A DNA stretch of 64,000 nt from Sarocladium kiliense (GCA_030734395.1 JAUZTG010000001.1:53375-117374); one strand, 5' to 3'. Positions 20,601 to 29,902 are shown, numbered from the stretch's first letter. Numbers and translations: made by a program. The notes: a model not told the origin generated them from the letters alone.

Positions 20601-21443
20601 ATCGAGGCTTGTTCTGGTCCTTGGCCTCTGTAGCTCAGGAAGCGCGTCACGCAAAGCCCTAGTGTATGCAGCTTCATCAGCCGCCTTCCAGTTGTCTTTC
20701 CTGTGTTGGCGAGGCTTTGGTACTGCCAGATTGAATGAGGTTACGATAGGGAGGTGGTCTGAGTCATGGTTGACTTCGTCCTCGATCTCACATCTAATTA
20801 TCCTGTCGGTAAGTCCAATGGTGGTCAGACACAAGTCAATGGTTGTGCGCTTTTCTCCCTCCTCGTATGTTATTGTGCCCGCTGGCAGTTGGCTCGCCAG
20901 ATCGTAGTCGTCCATCAGTTCGATGAGTTCACTTGCTTGAGGGTCGGGCCTCCTGATGTTGCTTCCTCCCCAGATTTCGTGGTGGAGGTTGTAGTCTCCC
21001 ACCGCGATCTGTTCCATGACTCTGTTGGCTTCAAGGGCTGCTTTCAATTGACCGAGTGTGCTCTGCCTGTCGTTACTTTGAGCTGGAGGGTTGTAGATGT
21101 TGTGTATGGAGATGCGCGTCGCTGGGTCTTCGTTGGTGGTCAAGATAAGGCTACAGAGGTCCTTGCTGCTTTGTTTGAAGGTCCATTTTGACTGGTCGAT
21201 TCTCTTGTTGACGAAAAAGCATACCCTGGCTGGATCAGATTCCCCACTGGCTGGGTAGTAGAGATGAAATTGGTTTTTCGCTGGGTGGTGTGTGGTTTCG
21301 CTGAATGGGTTCCTCCATGGTTCCTGAATGGCGAGAATGTCGTAGTTGTTAATCTTGGGGTCGCGAAGGAGCGTAGCCATCACGGTGTCTCTCGATTTCC
21401 TGACGTTGTACTGTAGTATTGTAAGCGTGTTTTGACTGATCAT
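17610..21443 (-). CDS. LINE C ORF2: endonuclease, reverse transcriptase, RNase H
   Basis: An intact 1277-residue polyprotein. An APE-like endonuclease occupies the first ~230 residues (LQYNVRKSRD, IQEPWRNPFS, VGDYNLHHEIWGG, DSDHLPIV). The RT is in the middle (HKAPGPDRIINKSLQ, VLRKPGKANYTTPKAYRPIA, LLDVSGAFDNV, GIPQGSPLSPMLYLF, FIDD catalytic box). RNase H follows (IYTDGSGINGHIGAA, YAGELQGIILALQL, IYTDNQAAIRSS, IPAHTGIMGNEAADKAAKEA) with all catalytic positions present. The tail has CTCREGRRTVSHVLMRC. Its ATG overlaps the ORF1 stop as ATGA, so translation is probably by reinitiation or coupling. The copy looks competent. Confidence 0.92.
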   Translation of the reverse strand: MISQNTLTILQYNVRKSRDTVMATLLRDPKINNYDILAIQEPWRNPFSETTHHPAKNQFHLYYPASGESDPARVCFFVNKRIDQSKWTFKQSSKDLCSLILTTNEDPATRISIHNIYNPPAQSNDRQSTLGQLKAALEANRVMEQIAVGDYNLHHEIWGGSNIRRPDPQASELIELMDDYDLASQLPAGTITYEEGEKRTTIDLCLTTIGLTDRIIRCEIEDEVNHDSDHLPIVTSFNLAVPKPRQHRKDNWKAADEAAYTRALRDALPELQRPRTRTSLDRYVQEIVKAISTAIDAAVPVTIQSHRSKAGWNDECSDILAKTKRLRRIYSQEHTEQSWEAYRTTRNQKGGVIRRALRAMHRENVEKAAESPSSLWKLAKWSRNRQNTPTVTPELQSQDGLRKATTPEEKVTMFRDTFFPPPPDAALADIEGATYNHQIKMPPVTAQEVSEAIQNSAPHKAPGPDRIINKSLQLAESWITPHLVRIFNQSLALGYCPSHFRQSTIVVLRKPGKANYTTPKAYRPIALLNTIGKIMDAIIAKRLSYLTEKHRLLPPTHVGGRKRKSTEHALHHITDRIYEAWNTGNAQAASLLLLDVSGAFDNVSHPRLLHNLRKRRVDETTVRWIASFLGERQIRIHIDGATSDEYTLTTGIPQGSPLSPMLYLFYNADLLDGCNQLHGITATGFIDDIAILAVGDTTEETNESLREALQIAEGWAATHASVFAPDKFQLTHFTRAKSRIDTGKVLQSRWGEIIPKGTCKYLGLTMDTPLRWKQHIDETERKVTTTINAMSSLGSSTWGMRMKDMRTIYKGVAIPQMMYACSLWSNANWGGKGYTKRTLQRLERLQARAARAMCGAFRATSFPALDVEMHLIPIEQQIRKHNLATIGRMNDATNQQQPNTPDERVRRKSPRDTIRTELRQRPSPDEREQETIPPFVVPPWWRRPRFYIEDSAEKAQKEHQRQQERETDAIHIYTDGSGINGHIGAAAVCLATNETKSTHMGTEATSTVYAGELQGIILALQLAGADRAKGNKRSKLLIYTDNQAAIRSSANPGGKSGAYLLKIIAREIQQLRDQGLTTEFRWIPAHTGIMGNEAADKAAKEATGWRENGGIGSPAEQPPQLFSLESTLATWAHKDANQAWERKWRAETKGRTTARHTPRPTKKILRLHDGLSKRHSAILVQMRTEKIGLKHFLFNRRVPDTTDDKCTCREGRRTVSHVLMRCRQFRQLRQRELGTIPWRHDLRAVLNERKAAAKAIRFMEQTEILGQFRIAMQDSQS

Positions 21444-23116
21444 TCTAGGTCAACCGTGATTTCCATTCTGTTGCTGTCTTCTGTCCTCTGTGTGTTGACG
21501 TCCAAAGATTCCAGGGCTCGTCGGGTCCGCGTTATGGTGCGTTTTGGTCTAGGGTCACCTGTGGCGACCGTGATCGTGTCTTCTTCATTCTCGTCGTTTC
21601 TTTGATCGCTTGTCGGGTTCGATCGCTTCTGTACTCTCTTGATTGGTGATCTGCTTCTGTATGGCCGTGCTCCTTGGATTTGGCTTGTTGCGAGGGGCGG
21701 TCGTCCCATTCGTGATGTTATCTTAGGTCGGTTCTCGGTTGTCATAAATGCTGGCGCTAAGCTGTTCTCGAGGTGGTATTTTGGTCGTGTCTTGTATGCC
21801 TCCTTCACTTTGGCCATTTCTTGTTTCCTGACGGGGCATTGGCCGTGCCAGGCTTCGTGGTTGCCGTCGCATGCGGCGCACTTCCGGGGTTGGGAATGAT
21901 CTCCCTTGGTCGGGCACTCGCGGGTTGGGTGTTCTTGCGCGCAGTAGCCGCATGTGGTAGGTGCCTTGCACTGAGTTCCTATGTGGCCGTATTTGTGGCA
22001 TCTGAAGCATTGCCTCAGACGGCACTGTCTATCGTAACGTTCGCATTGGAACACCTCGCCCTGCCAGATGAGGCCCTCGTCGATGATCTTATTAGCATCT
22101 TCTGCTTTTGAGAATTCCACTACGATGGAGGACGCGGACTTTGTGTGCGCGGATCTGGTCAACCAACTGATATGCTTGATCTCCGCCTTCGGGATGAATG
22201 GCTTGTTGTCCTGTAGTAGCTCTTCGCGTAGTTGTTCAAAATCGTCCATGTTCATGGAGCTGGTGCGTATTCCGTGTGCTAGTATGCCGTAGGTGGGAAT
22301 TCGTATGGTAGCCTGGTTGCCGATGCGGTGTTCCCATTCTCCCGCGAACTGGCGAAGCGCTTCCATGTCTGCGGTCGTGGCTGTCTTGATGCTTAGGTCG
22401 CCGCTCTTAAGTTGGTTGGCTGACACTGCCCTCAGCTTGTTGATGTTCTCATTGTTGCTTTGTTCAATGGCTCGGTCTACGTGGGCCTTGAGGCTGCGGG
22501 GGCTCATGGCTCTGATGTTTTCGATGGTGATTGGGTCTCTAATGTTCACGATGATTTCACGTAGGGTCTGTGCATGCGATGTTCTCAGGTTCTGTGGGTT
22601 ATGTATACTCGCTACTAGTCCTCCCCTGGCGGCTACATTGGCGTACGTATGCGCGGTGCCGCCCGGGTTCATTGGTCCCAGTGCTTTCGCGTCCCTGACC
22701 ATCTTGAGCGTCATCTTGTTCGCCTCGAGCGCCTCTTTGGCTATGTTGTTAGCTGTCCGCGTAGCATCCGAATTCTCTCTGATATCTGTGGCGTTCTGTT
22801 GGATCAATCTCTGTGTGTTGGTAAGTTCGTCCCGAAGGTTGCTTGTCGTTCGCATGGTGGCTTCATTGGCGGTCTTGGTCTCTGTGTGGAGGTTGACGAC
22901 GGCGTTGTGCAGGTGCTCGAGGTCGGGGATGTTCTGCAGTTTGACTAGGAGGTTCAGAGTGCCGAAGATCATGACCCGGGCGCTCTGGGATTCGACGGGT
23001 TGGCCATCTGCTTCGTCAATGGATTTCAGTGCTGTCTGGAGGTATCTGCTCAGTTTCGCGGCGTGCTCTCGGAAAGGAGTTGGCCAGGTGCGGTCCTCAG
23101 GCCACGGGGTCGCCAT
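21440..23116 (-). CDS. LINE C ORF1: gag-like protein with CCHC knuckles
   Basis: An intact 558-residue protein starting at the ATG at 23114-23116. A long helical N-terminal region (LRDELTNTQRLIQQNATDI) probably multimerises. A central segment (ISWLTRSAHTKSASSIVVEF) is the conserved core seen again in the fragment at 40578-40934. CCHC knuckles follow (CFRCHKYGHIGTQC, CGYCAQEHPTREC, CAACDGNHEAWHGQC). The C-terminus is basic and Arg-rich (RPYRSRSPIKRVQKR), suiting RNA binding or nuclear entry. It forms the ribonucleoprotein with LINE RNA. The stop TGA shares bases with the ORF2 start. Confidence 0.9.
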   Translation of the reverse strand: MATPWPEDRTWPTPFREHAAKLSRYLQTALKSIDEADGQPVESQSARVMIFGTLNLLVKLQNIPDLEHLHNAVVNLHTETKTANEATMRTTSNLRDELTNTQRLIQQNATDIRENSDATRTANNIAKEALEANKMTLKMVRDAKALGPMNPGGTAHTYANVAARGGLVASIHNPQNLRTSHAQTLREIIVNIRDPITIENIRAMSPRSLKAHVDRAIEQSNNENINKLRAVSANQLKSGDLSIKTATTADMEALRQFAGEWEHRIGNQATIRIPTYGILAHGIRTSSMNMDDFEQLREELLQDNKPFIPKAEIKHISWLTRSAHTKSASSIVVEFSKAEDANKIIDEGLIWQGEVFQCERYDRQCRLRQCFRCHKYGHIGTQCKAPTTCGYCAQEHPTRECPTKGDHSQPRKCAACDGNHEAWHGQCPVRKQEMAKVKEAYKTRPKYHLENSLAPAFMTTENRPKITSRMGRPPLATSQIQGARPYRSRSPIKRVQKRSNPTSDQRNDENEEDTITVATGDPRPKRTITRTRRALESLDVNTQRTEDSNRMEITVDLE

Positions 23117-23562
23117 GATGCCAACGTCGCTTTGGGCGTCACGACGGGCAACTGGCTATCCAATGGACCTTTTGGATCGTGTTTGGGGGCTGCGGGAGGT
23201 CCAGATTTCAGAAATTTCGTTCTCGCTGGTGATGATGTTTTTTTTATATGACACCATGGACAAGCTACATCTATGGGGCCCAGGAACAAGGAAGGAGTCA
23301 CGTGGCAAGTCACGTGACCTCCCAGGATCACGAACAGGAAGTGATCCAGAGAACACCACAGTAGTATATAAGAAATAGCTAGAGACCAGAGACCAACACG
23401 GAGGACTAGTTCCTCAGTGTTCAATCTAAGCATTCTACTACAATTGAATGGGAGCAATACCTCCTGACGGTTACCTGTGATCAATACTGCTCGACTACCA
23501 ATATATCCACTGTAGCTCAGGTCAAGACCTAGCTTACCCTGGACAGACAACTTACGACAAAT

Positions 23563-23575
23563 CTTACCAAGTAAG
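23563..23575 (+). repeat. Target-site duplication of the nested retroposon, left copy
   Basis: CTTACCAAGTAAG, identical to 24728-24740. The right copy runs on from a (TTAC)n tail, so a few bases could belong to the tail. Confidence 0.75.
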
Positions 23576-24727
23576 CAACTCTCTCCTGTAAAAATTTCCC
23601 TTGGCAACCACTGTTAGTGTTTTGCTAGGGGAACACTTTTTGCAGGCTAAAATTCGCTGCAAATCCACCTGGGGTTTATCGGGACCCTAACAACAGTCAG
23701 AAGAAAGGGATTCAGGGAGTTGACCTTTCTACGCCATGCTGGCACCGACGACATCGAGCTTCGCGAGCTCCTGACTTTGCCTTCGGGCACTCCTTCCTAC
23801 CGACTATCTCAGGCTCTTCCTGAGCCTCGACTTTCTGGCTTCGCGAGCCATCCGACATTCTGGGCCTGGTGCCCTCTCCTACCTGACCAACCGACCGATC
23901 GACCAACCTCGGCAGCTCTGGCTGCCCAGACACGCGGCATCCTGCCGCTCGATCCTCCGGGTCTTGTTGCCCCTGGATTATTTCGAGGCTCTTACGCCTC
24001 TCCGAACTCTTCTGCAGCCACAGCTGCCCGACGACCTGGGCCGTCGCGCCCTCGCCCAGGCCTGCAGCTTCGCGCTGCCTCGACCGACCTCTGCAGGTGC
24101 TTCCTGCCCAGAGACCATTCTTTCTTCGGTAGCCCTTGGCTGCTGCCCGGTTGTGACCGGGACCGACAATTGCGTCTCGCTACGCCGAGACAATACAGAC
24201 ATAAACCGCTGGGTCGAAATGGTACAGAGCTTACCTGGAGACCTGACAGCGTTCTAGCCGCCTTGGGGTTTTTCCCTTACAGGATGCACGGCTTCGGTCG
24301 TAGCTACTGGCGACCGTGGAGGGCATGGTTTTCGCGCCGCAAGGCGCGGGAGTACTTAGTCTACACGTGCAAGAGAATTCTCGGCTGGAGAGGGATATGT
24401 TCCCGCTGACGGGATGCCTTCTCAGACCATTGCGCCTTTGAGCCTACGATATGCTAGATGAACTGGCGAAGGGCGACTGGAGGGGTACTAGCCTTAGACA
24501 CTTGTACTGCGTGCGGGACGAAAATCTACCTCTGGGGAAAGGTAGAAAAGCCGCCTTCGAGAGTTGGGCTCGACAGCCCTTCCTACGAAGGCCTTGCAAG
24601 AAGCGCTGGGTGAGTCCTCTGACAGTGCATTCTTCTATATAGTTTAGCCTAGCACGTCCCGTGCCCCTACAGGGGACCTGAGCGGCCCAATGCTGCTGGA
24701 CGGAAAATACACTTACTTACTTACTTA
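23576..24727 (+). mobile_element. 1.15-kb retroposon with LINE A-type 3' end (non-autonomous)
   Basis: The insertion is bracketed by a 13-bp duplication and ends in (ACTT)n, the tail style of LINE A. Its last ~75 bases before the tail (AGCACGTCCCGT, CCCCTACAGGGG, GCTGGACGGAAAATACACTT) match the LINE A 3' end at 2213-2350. The body is GC-rich and has no reverse-transcriptase or gag motif. The longest frame (23720-24409, 229 residues) is Pro/Arg/Ser-rich with no domain, and a second frame at 23964-24257 is equally plausible. The element therefore looks like a parasite that borrows LINE A's machinery through a shared 3' end, like SINE/LINE pairs but longer. An old internally replaced LINE is the alternative. 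Confidence 0.65.
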
Positions 24728-24740
24728 CTTACCAAGTAAG
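24728..24740 (+). repeat. Target-site duplication of the nested retroposon, right copy
   Basis: CTTACCAAGTAAG, identical to 23563-23575. Confidence 0.75.
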
Positions 24741-24830
24741 GTCGATCGTTACATGCGTGAGGTGCCAGGTGTAGGGTGGGTAAGGTACCTCGGGTTAACG
24801 CCAGACCTGGGGCAAAGCGTCATCATGTCA

Positions 24831-25150
24831 ACCGTGTCTCGATGATCGACCCAGCGTTAAGCTTTCCTCCACCCAAGAGCAAGCACGCCGTTTCAACCTA
24901 CTTACGTTATTCCTGCCTATCTTTTTAATCTGGCTGGCTCTGTCACTCAGACCATTTCCAGACGTCTCTTCACACAGCCTCCTAACTTTTCCGTGACCCC
25001 GACAACTACGCACCGACAGAGGGGCCTCAACCTCATCGACCCCGAACCCAGTCAGCTTCTTCAGACAAGCATCGCATGCGACGCCGATAACCGGAATACC
25101 TTCGGAGGTGCTTGCGTTGCACAAGCGAGGAGTGAGAGGAGCGACCGATC
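24831..25150. other. Upstream region of the UBX-protein copy
   Basis: No gene is seen. The pyrimidine-rich stretch at 24840-25000 (TTTCCTCCACCC, TTCCTGCC) is compatible with an inherited fungal promoter or 5' UTR. Confidence 0.4.
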
Positions 25151-26200
25151 ATGGCCGACGTCGACATTGGCCAGCTGTCCTCTACACAACAGGAGGCGCT
25201 GCAGCAGTTATCGCCGTCACAGACCAGGACATCAAGAATGTAGTGCCACTGCTCGAAAGGTCTCAATGGAACGTCCAGGTAAGCCTATATCACTATAGCC
25301 TCTCTGTTGCACAGCTTGCTGACTCAATTTTGACACCATCAGATCGCTATTACCAAGTTCTTCGACGGCAAGGGCCCCGACCCTGTCGCTAAAGCAATGG
25401 CCGCCCAAGAGATCCCGAGAATCGCCGCTCGCCACGAGAACCTCCAAGAAAGCCTGCTCGCGGGTGGTCGATCGAGTACGAGCAGCCGCAGACCACAGAC
25501 CGATCCCGCGCCGCGAATCGTACCGAGCCAGCCGGTTACACATGGAGCACCGTGGTTTCTTTCCATCGTCCTCATGCCGTTCACATTCGGTTGGCGATTA
25601 GCTTCTAGTCTTTTCCGCAGCTACCTTCACATCTTCTCATATCTCCCAACCCCACTAAGGTCAAGAGCAGTAACAAGTGGGTTGAGGAGCACCAATAGAA
25701 GGCGCACGTTGATGCCTAGAGATACAGCAGCCCGGTTCAGGCGAGAGTTTGATGAGGAGTACAGCGTCAACAAGCTGCCGTTCTATGAGGGAGGAATTGC
25801 TCAAGCGCATGATCTTGCTAAGAAGGAGGTCAAGTTCATGCTTGTTGTCCTCATATCGACCGAGCATGATAATACCGAGTCATTCGTCAAGGAGACTCTT
25901 CTGGCGCCGGAAGTTGTGCAATTCTTGAAAGAGCCATCCAACAACATCATTCTCTAGGGTAGAAACATCCTGGATTCAGAGGCGTACCAGGTCGCTGCAG
26001 AATACAAGTGCACCAAATTCCCCGTCTCAGCCCTCGTCTGCCTCACACCGAAGGAGAGCAGTACCCGCATGAAAATCGTCAAGCGACTTGTCGGACCCAT
26101 GCCTTCAGCCACCTACGTCTCAGAGCTTCACAGCGCCATCGAGAAGTATGGCGCGTATTCCTTCACTGCTGGAAGGCGAAGGACTATCCAATAGTTCCGC
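25151..26200 (+). pseudogene. Truncated, broken copy of a UBX/UAS-domain protein (FAF2/Ubx2-3 type)
   Basis: The start MADVDIGQLSSTQQEALQQ begins a UBA-like domain, but a one-base loss near 25208 shifts the continuation (IAVTDQDIKNVVPLLERSQW) to another frame. An intron at 25279-25342 (GTAAGC...CTGAC...CAG) has clean sites. Exon 2 carries a hydrophobic hairpin (PWFLSIVLMPFTFGWRLASS) expected to sit in the ER membrane, then a thioredoxin-like UAS segment (EVKFMLVVLISTEHDNTESF). A TAG at about 25956 replaces what is probably Trp (NNIIL-stop-GRNILDSEAY), and similarity resumes in frame to ...SELHSAIEKYG. The coiled-coil and C-terminal UBX domain that would bind Cdc48 are absent. Intact homologues act in ER-associated degradation. 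The copy is non-functional as a full protein. Confidence 0.7.
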
Positions 26201-26758
26201 TTTCAGCCAGCTGTCGTAACCTGCTCTATTCATAACTACGGCACATTTAGTCAGGTACTGCTTCCACAAGTGTAGCCTGCTATGCCCAGACGTCCGAGTG
26301 CATTGTTGACTACAATGGCGAACGACTATTTTGACAGATCGCTGCCGTCTCATTCTTTTTTCTTTTCCATTTTCGCCCGATCCTGAACGGACCGCAGCAG
26401 CCAGGGGCTTTCTTTGCTGGACACAAAATCTCTGAGGGTAGTGGTCTCTAAGAGCAGTCCTGTACGCGAGCTGCTTGGGTCTGTCCTCGGAGCGGCTCCG
26501 AGCCTGCTGATTGAGTGCCTGGATGAACACCCAGGATCCACGCCATGCTGGCATACTGGCCATCCAAACAAAATAAAGATGAGGGGTCGGCAGCGTGGTC
26601 GGTTGGGGCAGCATGGGCGACAATTGCCTTGTTGAATCTACACAACAACGTACCCGGGGACTGTTCTCATCATTCTCTCGAGTGGAGCTCTGCCTACGTC
26701 ACAACTAAACTCGAATCCAGTGGTTTCAAGACTCAGATCTCCTAGTAGAGGGCTGCAG
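26201..26758. other. Intergenic, no supported gene
   Basis: A minus-strand frame (26120-26623) is open but has shuffled composition and no domain. The last ~100 bases are probably the promoter and leader of the Zn2Cys6 gene. Confidence 0.4.
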
Positions 26759-27516
26759 ATGTCGTCACTACTGAGTATGAAACGGCGATTTAGGCTGTTG
26801 GCTGCCGCCGCTTCTACCTGCCAGGATACCCAGCCGACAGATTCATCAGCAGCGTTGCCCAAGCGCCATCGTGTTGGTGTTGCTGTGGCCTGTGAAATCT
26901 GCAGGAGCAAAAAACGGAGGGTTAGTGATAAGGCTTTACCCGCGGTCAAGAGCCACGGGGTCCTGCATAATACCTGAACGTTACGAAACACAATCCTCTG
27001 ACCGATTCGCAGTGCGACGGAGAGAGACCCTCATGTGAGCGGTGTCGCCACGAAGGCATGGAATGTTCCTACGCAACAGCGAATGGGGAGACACATCACA
27101 CGGCCATGAAGCGGAAGTACCAAGAGGCAATGGAAGAGAACCAACAACTCCGAGAACTGTTCAGTCTGATGCACGAGCGACCGGCGCTAGAGGCAAACGA
27201 AGTATACAAACGCCTACGGGTTAGCGACGATCCTCTGGAGGTACTCCAACTTGTAAAACAAGCAGATCTCCTTCTCCCCGCGACGCATCGACAAACACAC
27301 ACGGCATCTAGGCTTCTTGAAATCAAAGCTGGCCCCCAAGATGATATTTTCATCCAGCTCCCCGCTCGGCCATGGTCTGTTGCAGCGACAGACAGGATTG
27401 TGCCTGAGATGATGACGAATCTCTTTCTCAAGAGATCCATCTCATCTCGTGCGCTAGAGGAGCGGCTATCTCATGATCCAATCACTTTGGACGCGATGTC
27501 GACCGATACGACCTAA
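26759..27516 (+). CDS. Short Zn2Cys6 transcription factor, copy 1
   Basis: Two exons, 26759-26920 and 27013-27516, with a 92-nt intron (GTTAGT...CGCAG) that splits the zinc cluster between Arg and Cys. Joined, the cluster is CEIC-RSKKRR-CDGERPSCERCRHEGMEC (written in parts), an exact C-x2-C-x6-C-x5-C-x2-C-x6-C pattern. A basic linker and a helical dimerisation-like segment (EAMEENQQLRELFSLMHERP) follow, then about 100 residues without the long fungal_trans middle domain. At about 220 residues it is much shorter than typical Zn2Cys6 regulators, so it may bind DNA without a regulatory domain or be a truncated descendant. The start at 26759 is chosen because the frame before it has no ATG. A clear paralogue lies at 37811. 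Confidence 0.8.
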
Positions 27517-29902
27517 ACCCGATCGATACGAAGGCTCTCCATCTAAGTACAACCATACGTAGGGCTAGGAAGCGGATAACGATACATACGAACAATTTGA
27601 TGCGTGAGAAGGGGCTGTAAAGAAGATTAAGATATAACTGTAGCAAAGAAGGCATGTCAATTGCTAGACAGTACGCAGTTCGACCTTTCAGCTCAAAGTG
27701 AAGCAAATGCATGGGTAACAGTGTCCACCTCCCTCGAATCCCCAATGTCCTCGCCATTCCTCATTGTTTCAGTTATGACAATACCAAGGTTCCCATAATT
27801 CGGAGTCAGAGCTATCATCGGCTATTCCTGATGCGAGAGCCGCTGAAGTTGAGGAACCAGCTCTGATTCCAGTAGCTCCAGCTCTAGCAGTAGCTGATGG
27901 ATCCGTCTCAAGCTCAGGCGGACCCTATTCCGAGCAGTACCCGTAGGTACTGAGGGGGTTAGGTTGATTGAGGCTGCGGGCGGCAACGGCGAAGCCAAGA
28001 TGTTCGAGGGTGAGATCATAGACGGGGAGAGTACTAGGGGCGTGTCAGAAACTAGTTGCGTGTAATGTCGACATGGTTGTTACTCGTGGCGGTCGAGTAG
28101 GTGTCACGATTTGCGCACTGGTCGTGGCCGTTGCCGTCGTCCTACGGGACCGCCGAATACTTGCAGATGTGGAAGATGACCTTAACACATTGCGTGAAGA
28201 CAGCTCGGGCGCGGGCGAGTGCAAAACTGTCGAATCTGAATTTGCGGTGGTCTCATCGTTGTCGCTGTGATGCCGGCGTCTAGAAAGATAGAGGCTGTCG
28301 GTGATTCCTGCCCGACGGCTCAAGTCCCGTTTCATTGTTGTTAACCTTTATTTTTCTTCTCCCCCTTACTGTGATTGAGTTCCATCAAGTCGATAAGGCG
28401 TGAGGAATAAATCAGTTTTATTTCTGCAAGCGATTAAATGAAAAACACACCGGCCAGCTTGAATCATCTCAACTCTACTAGCCAGTCTCATATGTCGGAG
28501 ACGTGGGTTTCAATACTGCAATGTGGAGTTTGTCCGACAGCCGGCGCCTGGTGGCTAGACGCACTGTGAAACCCAAATTGGGCCTGAGCTGTGGGATGGG
28601 GTGAGTGCAGAAACGTGGTTGGTATCTGTGCCATCGGACGAACGTCGCAGTCTCCACCATGAATTGTTTGCACTCGTTTCAGACGCCTGAACAGCGACAC
28701 TGGCGACACCCCCTTGAAGCCAAACGCATAGAGGCCGTAATGCACCCCGTATTTTTCTCTTGACTACAGCATAATAAAGCTAACCTACAGGTCTCAGACG
28801 GACGAACAGCGTCAACTGTTTGAGATCATCACGCGATGCCGGGGATGTGGCTTAGACAGCATTCTCTCTCTGCCGTAGATTACCCAGACTGAATGCTCTG
28901 GGGAATACATAACCTAGACAGCGACAACGGAACTATTAGAAGGCGCGCGGTTCAGCATATTCTCGCTTCGAGGCCGTGGTTAGCAATTCATGCCAATTCA
29001 CGCGTCATTTCAGGAGATGTCTCTGTTCTCTATCGGTAGGGCTGAGGACTCCACATCACCATTGCCGGTGATGATGATGCGTTGGATATCCTCTCTTCTG
29101 CACTGCCATCTGACCCAACGTAACGACCGCTTGCATAGCAAGCGTTGCGAAAGCTTCAAAACACAGCACCTATACGTATTTAACCTATATTCAGCGAACA
29201 GGATGGATCGTCCTTTATAATAAGCAGGGTCAGCATGGTTGCTGACAGAGAATAAACCCAAGATTCAGCTTAGACATTTCCAGTTTGCAGCCAAGAAAAC
29301 CCCAAGAACCAGCTCGAATATAGAAGCTTATGACGGACCACCAGGGGTCGTCGACGGGGGTGACCGAGGCCGGTGGCGCTCATTATAGCGAATGAGGAGA
29401 GAGTATTTTGGTTCATCCCCATATCGGACGTAAATCCGACCAGTCATTCTCGAGTCTCGACTCTTCCATGACAATAAACGTTTAGTTGACCCTGAAATCG
29501 AACCCCCACATATACTACGGGGTAATGACATCTCCGCCTTCCCGGAATACCCTTAGAATGTCGTTGCATGTGTGTGTGTCCTGAAGGTTGCACGCGGCAA
29601 AATAGAGGCGCCAGTGCGAAAGGCTTAGCTAAAATCTTGGCTAGTTAACCCTATCCATTGACGAATGGCGAACCACCCAGCTATCTGCTGCTCTCCTCTA
29701 GATGGGAGGGCTGAAACCTTTGCACATGTGGGGGATCTTTGGGCCGAAGTTTGACTCGCCGCTTCGTTTAGTTGATTTGTCCGCTGCTACCCCTTTCACA
29801 CGTTGCGTATAATGCCGCCTGCAACATATAAGACACTATAGATATCAGCTGTCGATGCGATGGGGGACTCGTAGGTCCTGGTCCAAGGAAGCGACTAGAA
29901 GC
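27517..29902. other. Long gene-poor stretch
   Basis: The only coding-like signal is on the minus strand at 27822-28335: a Ser/Thr/Arg-rich frame (SDNDETTANSDSTVLHSPAP) and a Leu-rich helical frame (RIHQLLLELELLESELVPQL) in separate frames, perhaps two exons of an unrecognised small gene. The rest shows no domain, repeat or RNA gene I can support. The final ~150 bases should hold the promoter of the rhodopsin-domain gene. Confidence 0.4.

Larger units (their letters stand above)
17300..23248 (-). mobile_element. LINE C, apparently complete two-ORF non-LTR retrotransposon
   Basis: Read on the minus strand: 5' UTR (about 23117-23248), ORF1 (21440-23116), ORF2 (17610-21443), 3' UTR (about 17320-17609) and a tail of TCAAG repeats (four units, 17300-17319). 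No stop or frameshift interrupts either ORF. The 3' UTR motif (CCTACTCGG, GCGGCTATGCCCGG on the plus strand) recurs in degraded form at about 39991-40033 and 52664-52690, marking related fragments. I could not find a convincing target duplication. The 5' boundary is placed where an LTR-like sequence begins and is uncertain by tens of bases. Confidence 0.85.
23249..24830 (+). mobile_element. LTR-like sequence (about 420 bp) split by a nested retroposon
   Basis: Removing the insertion at 23576-24727 and one copy of its duplication leaves about 420 bp starting TGACA and ending TGTCA, short inverted ends typical of an LTR. Inside are a TATA-like AGTATATAAG (about 23362) and two CACGTG boxes (23299, 23319) about 50 bases upstream of it, which fits an LTR promoter. 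No coding region flanks it, so it would be a solo LTR. No 5-bp target duplication is visible (TTATA left, ACCGT right). LTR identity is inference. Confidence 0.45.

Noticed and set aside
22293..23378. 361-codon plus-strand frame opposite LINE C ORF1
   Set aside because: Antisense to a clear CCHC-containing gag-like gene; the hydrophobic composition is the complement of that coding sequence.
17265..23700. AACAGTCA shared by both flanks of LINE C as a target duplication
   Set aside because: The 8-mer is not adjacent to the LINE tail or to the 5' boundary, so it does not bracket the element.
23720..24409. 229-codon frame as a real protein gene
   Set aside because: Pro/Arg/Ser-rich with no domain, lies inside a short retroposon, and a competing frame is equally open. 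Kept only as part of the mobile element.
26120..26623. 167-codon minus-strand frame between the UBX copy and Zn2Cys6 copy 1
   Set aside because: Overlaps the decayed end of the UBX copy, has irregular composition and no recognisable motif.
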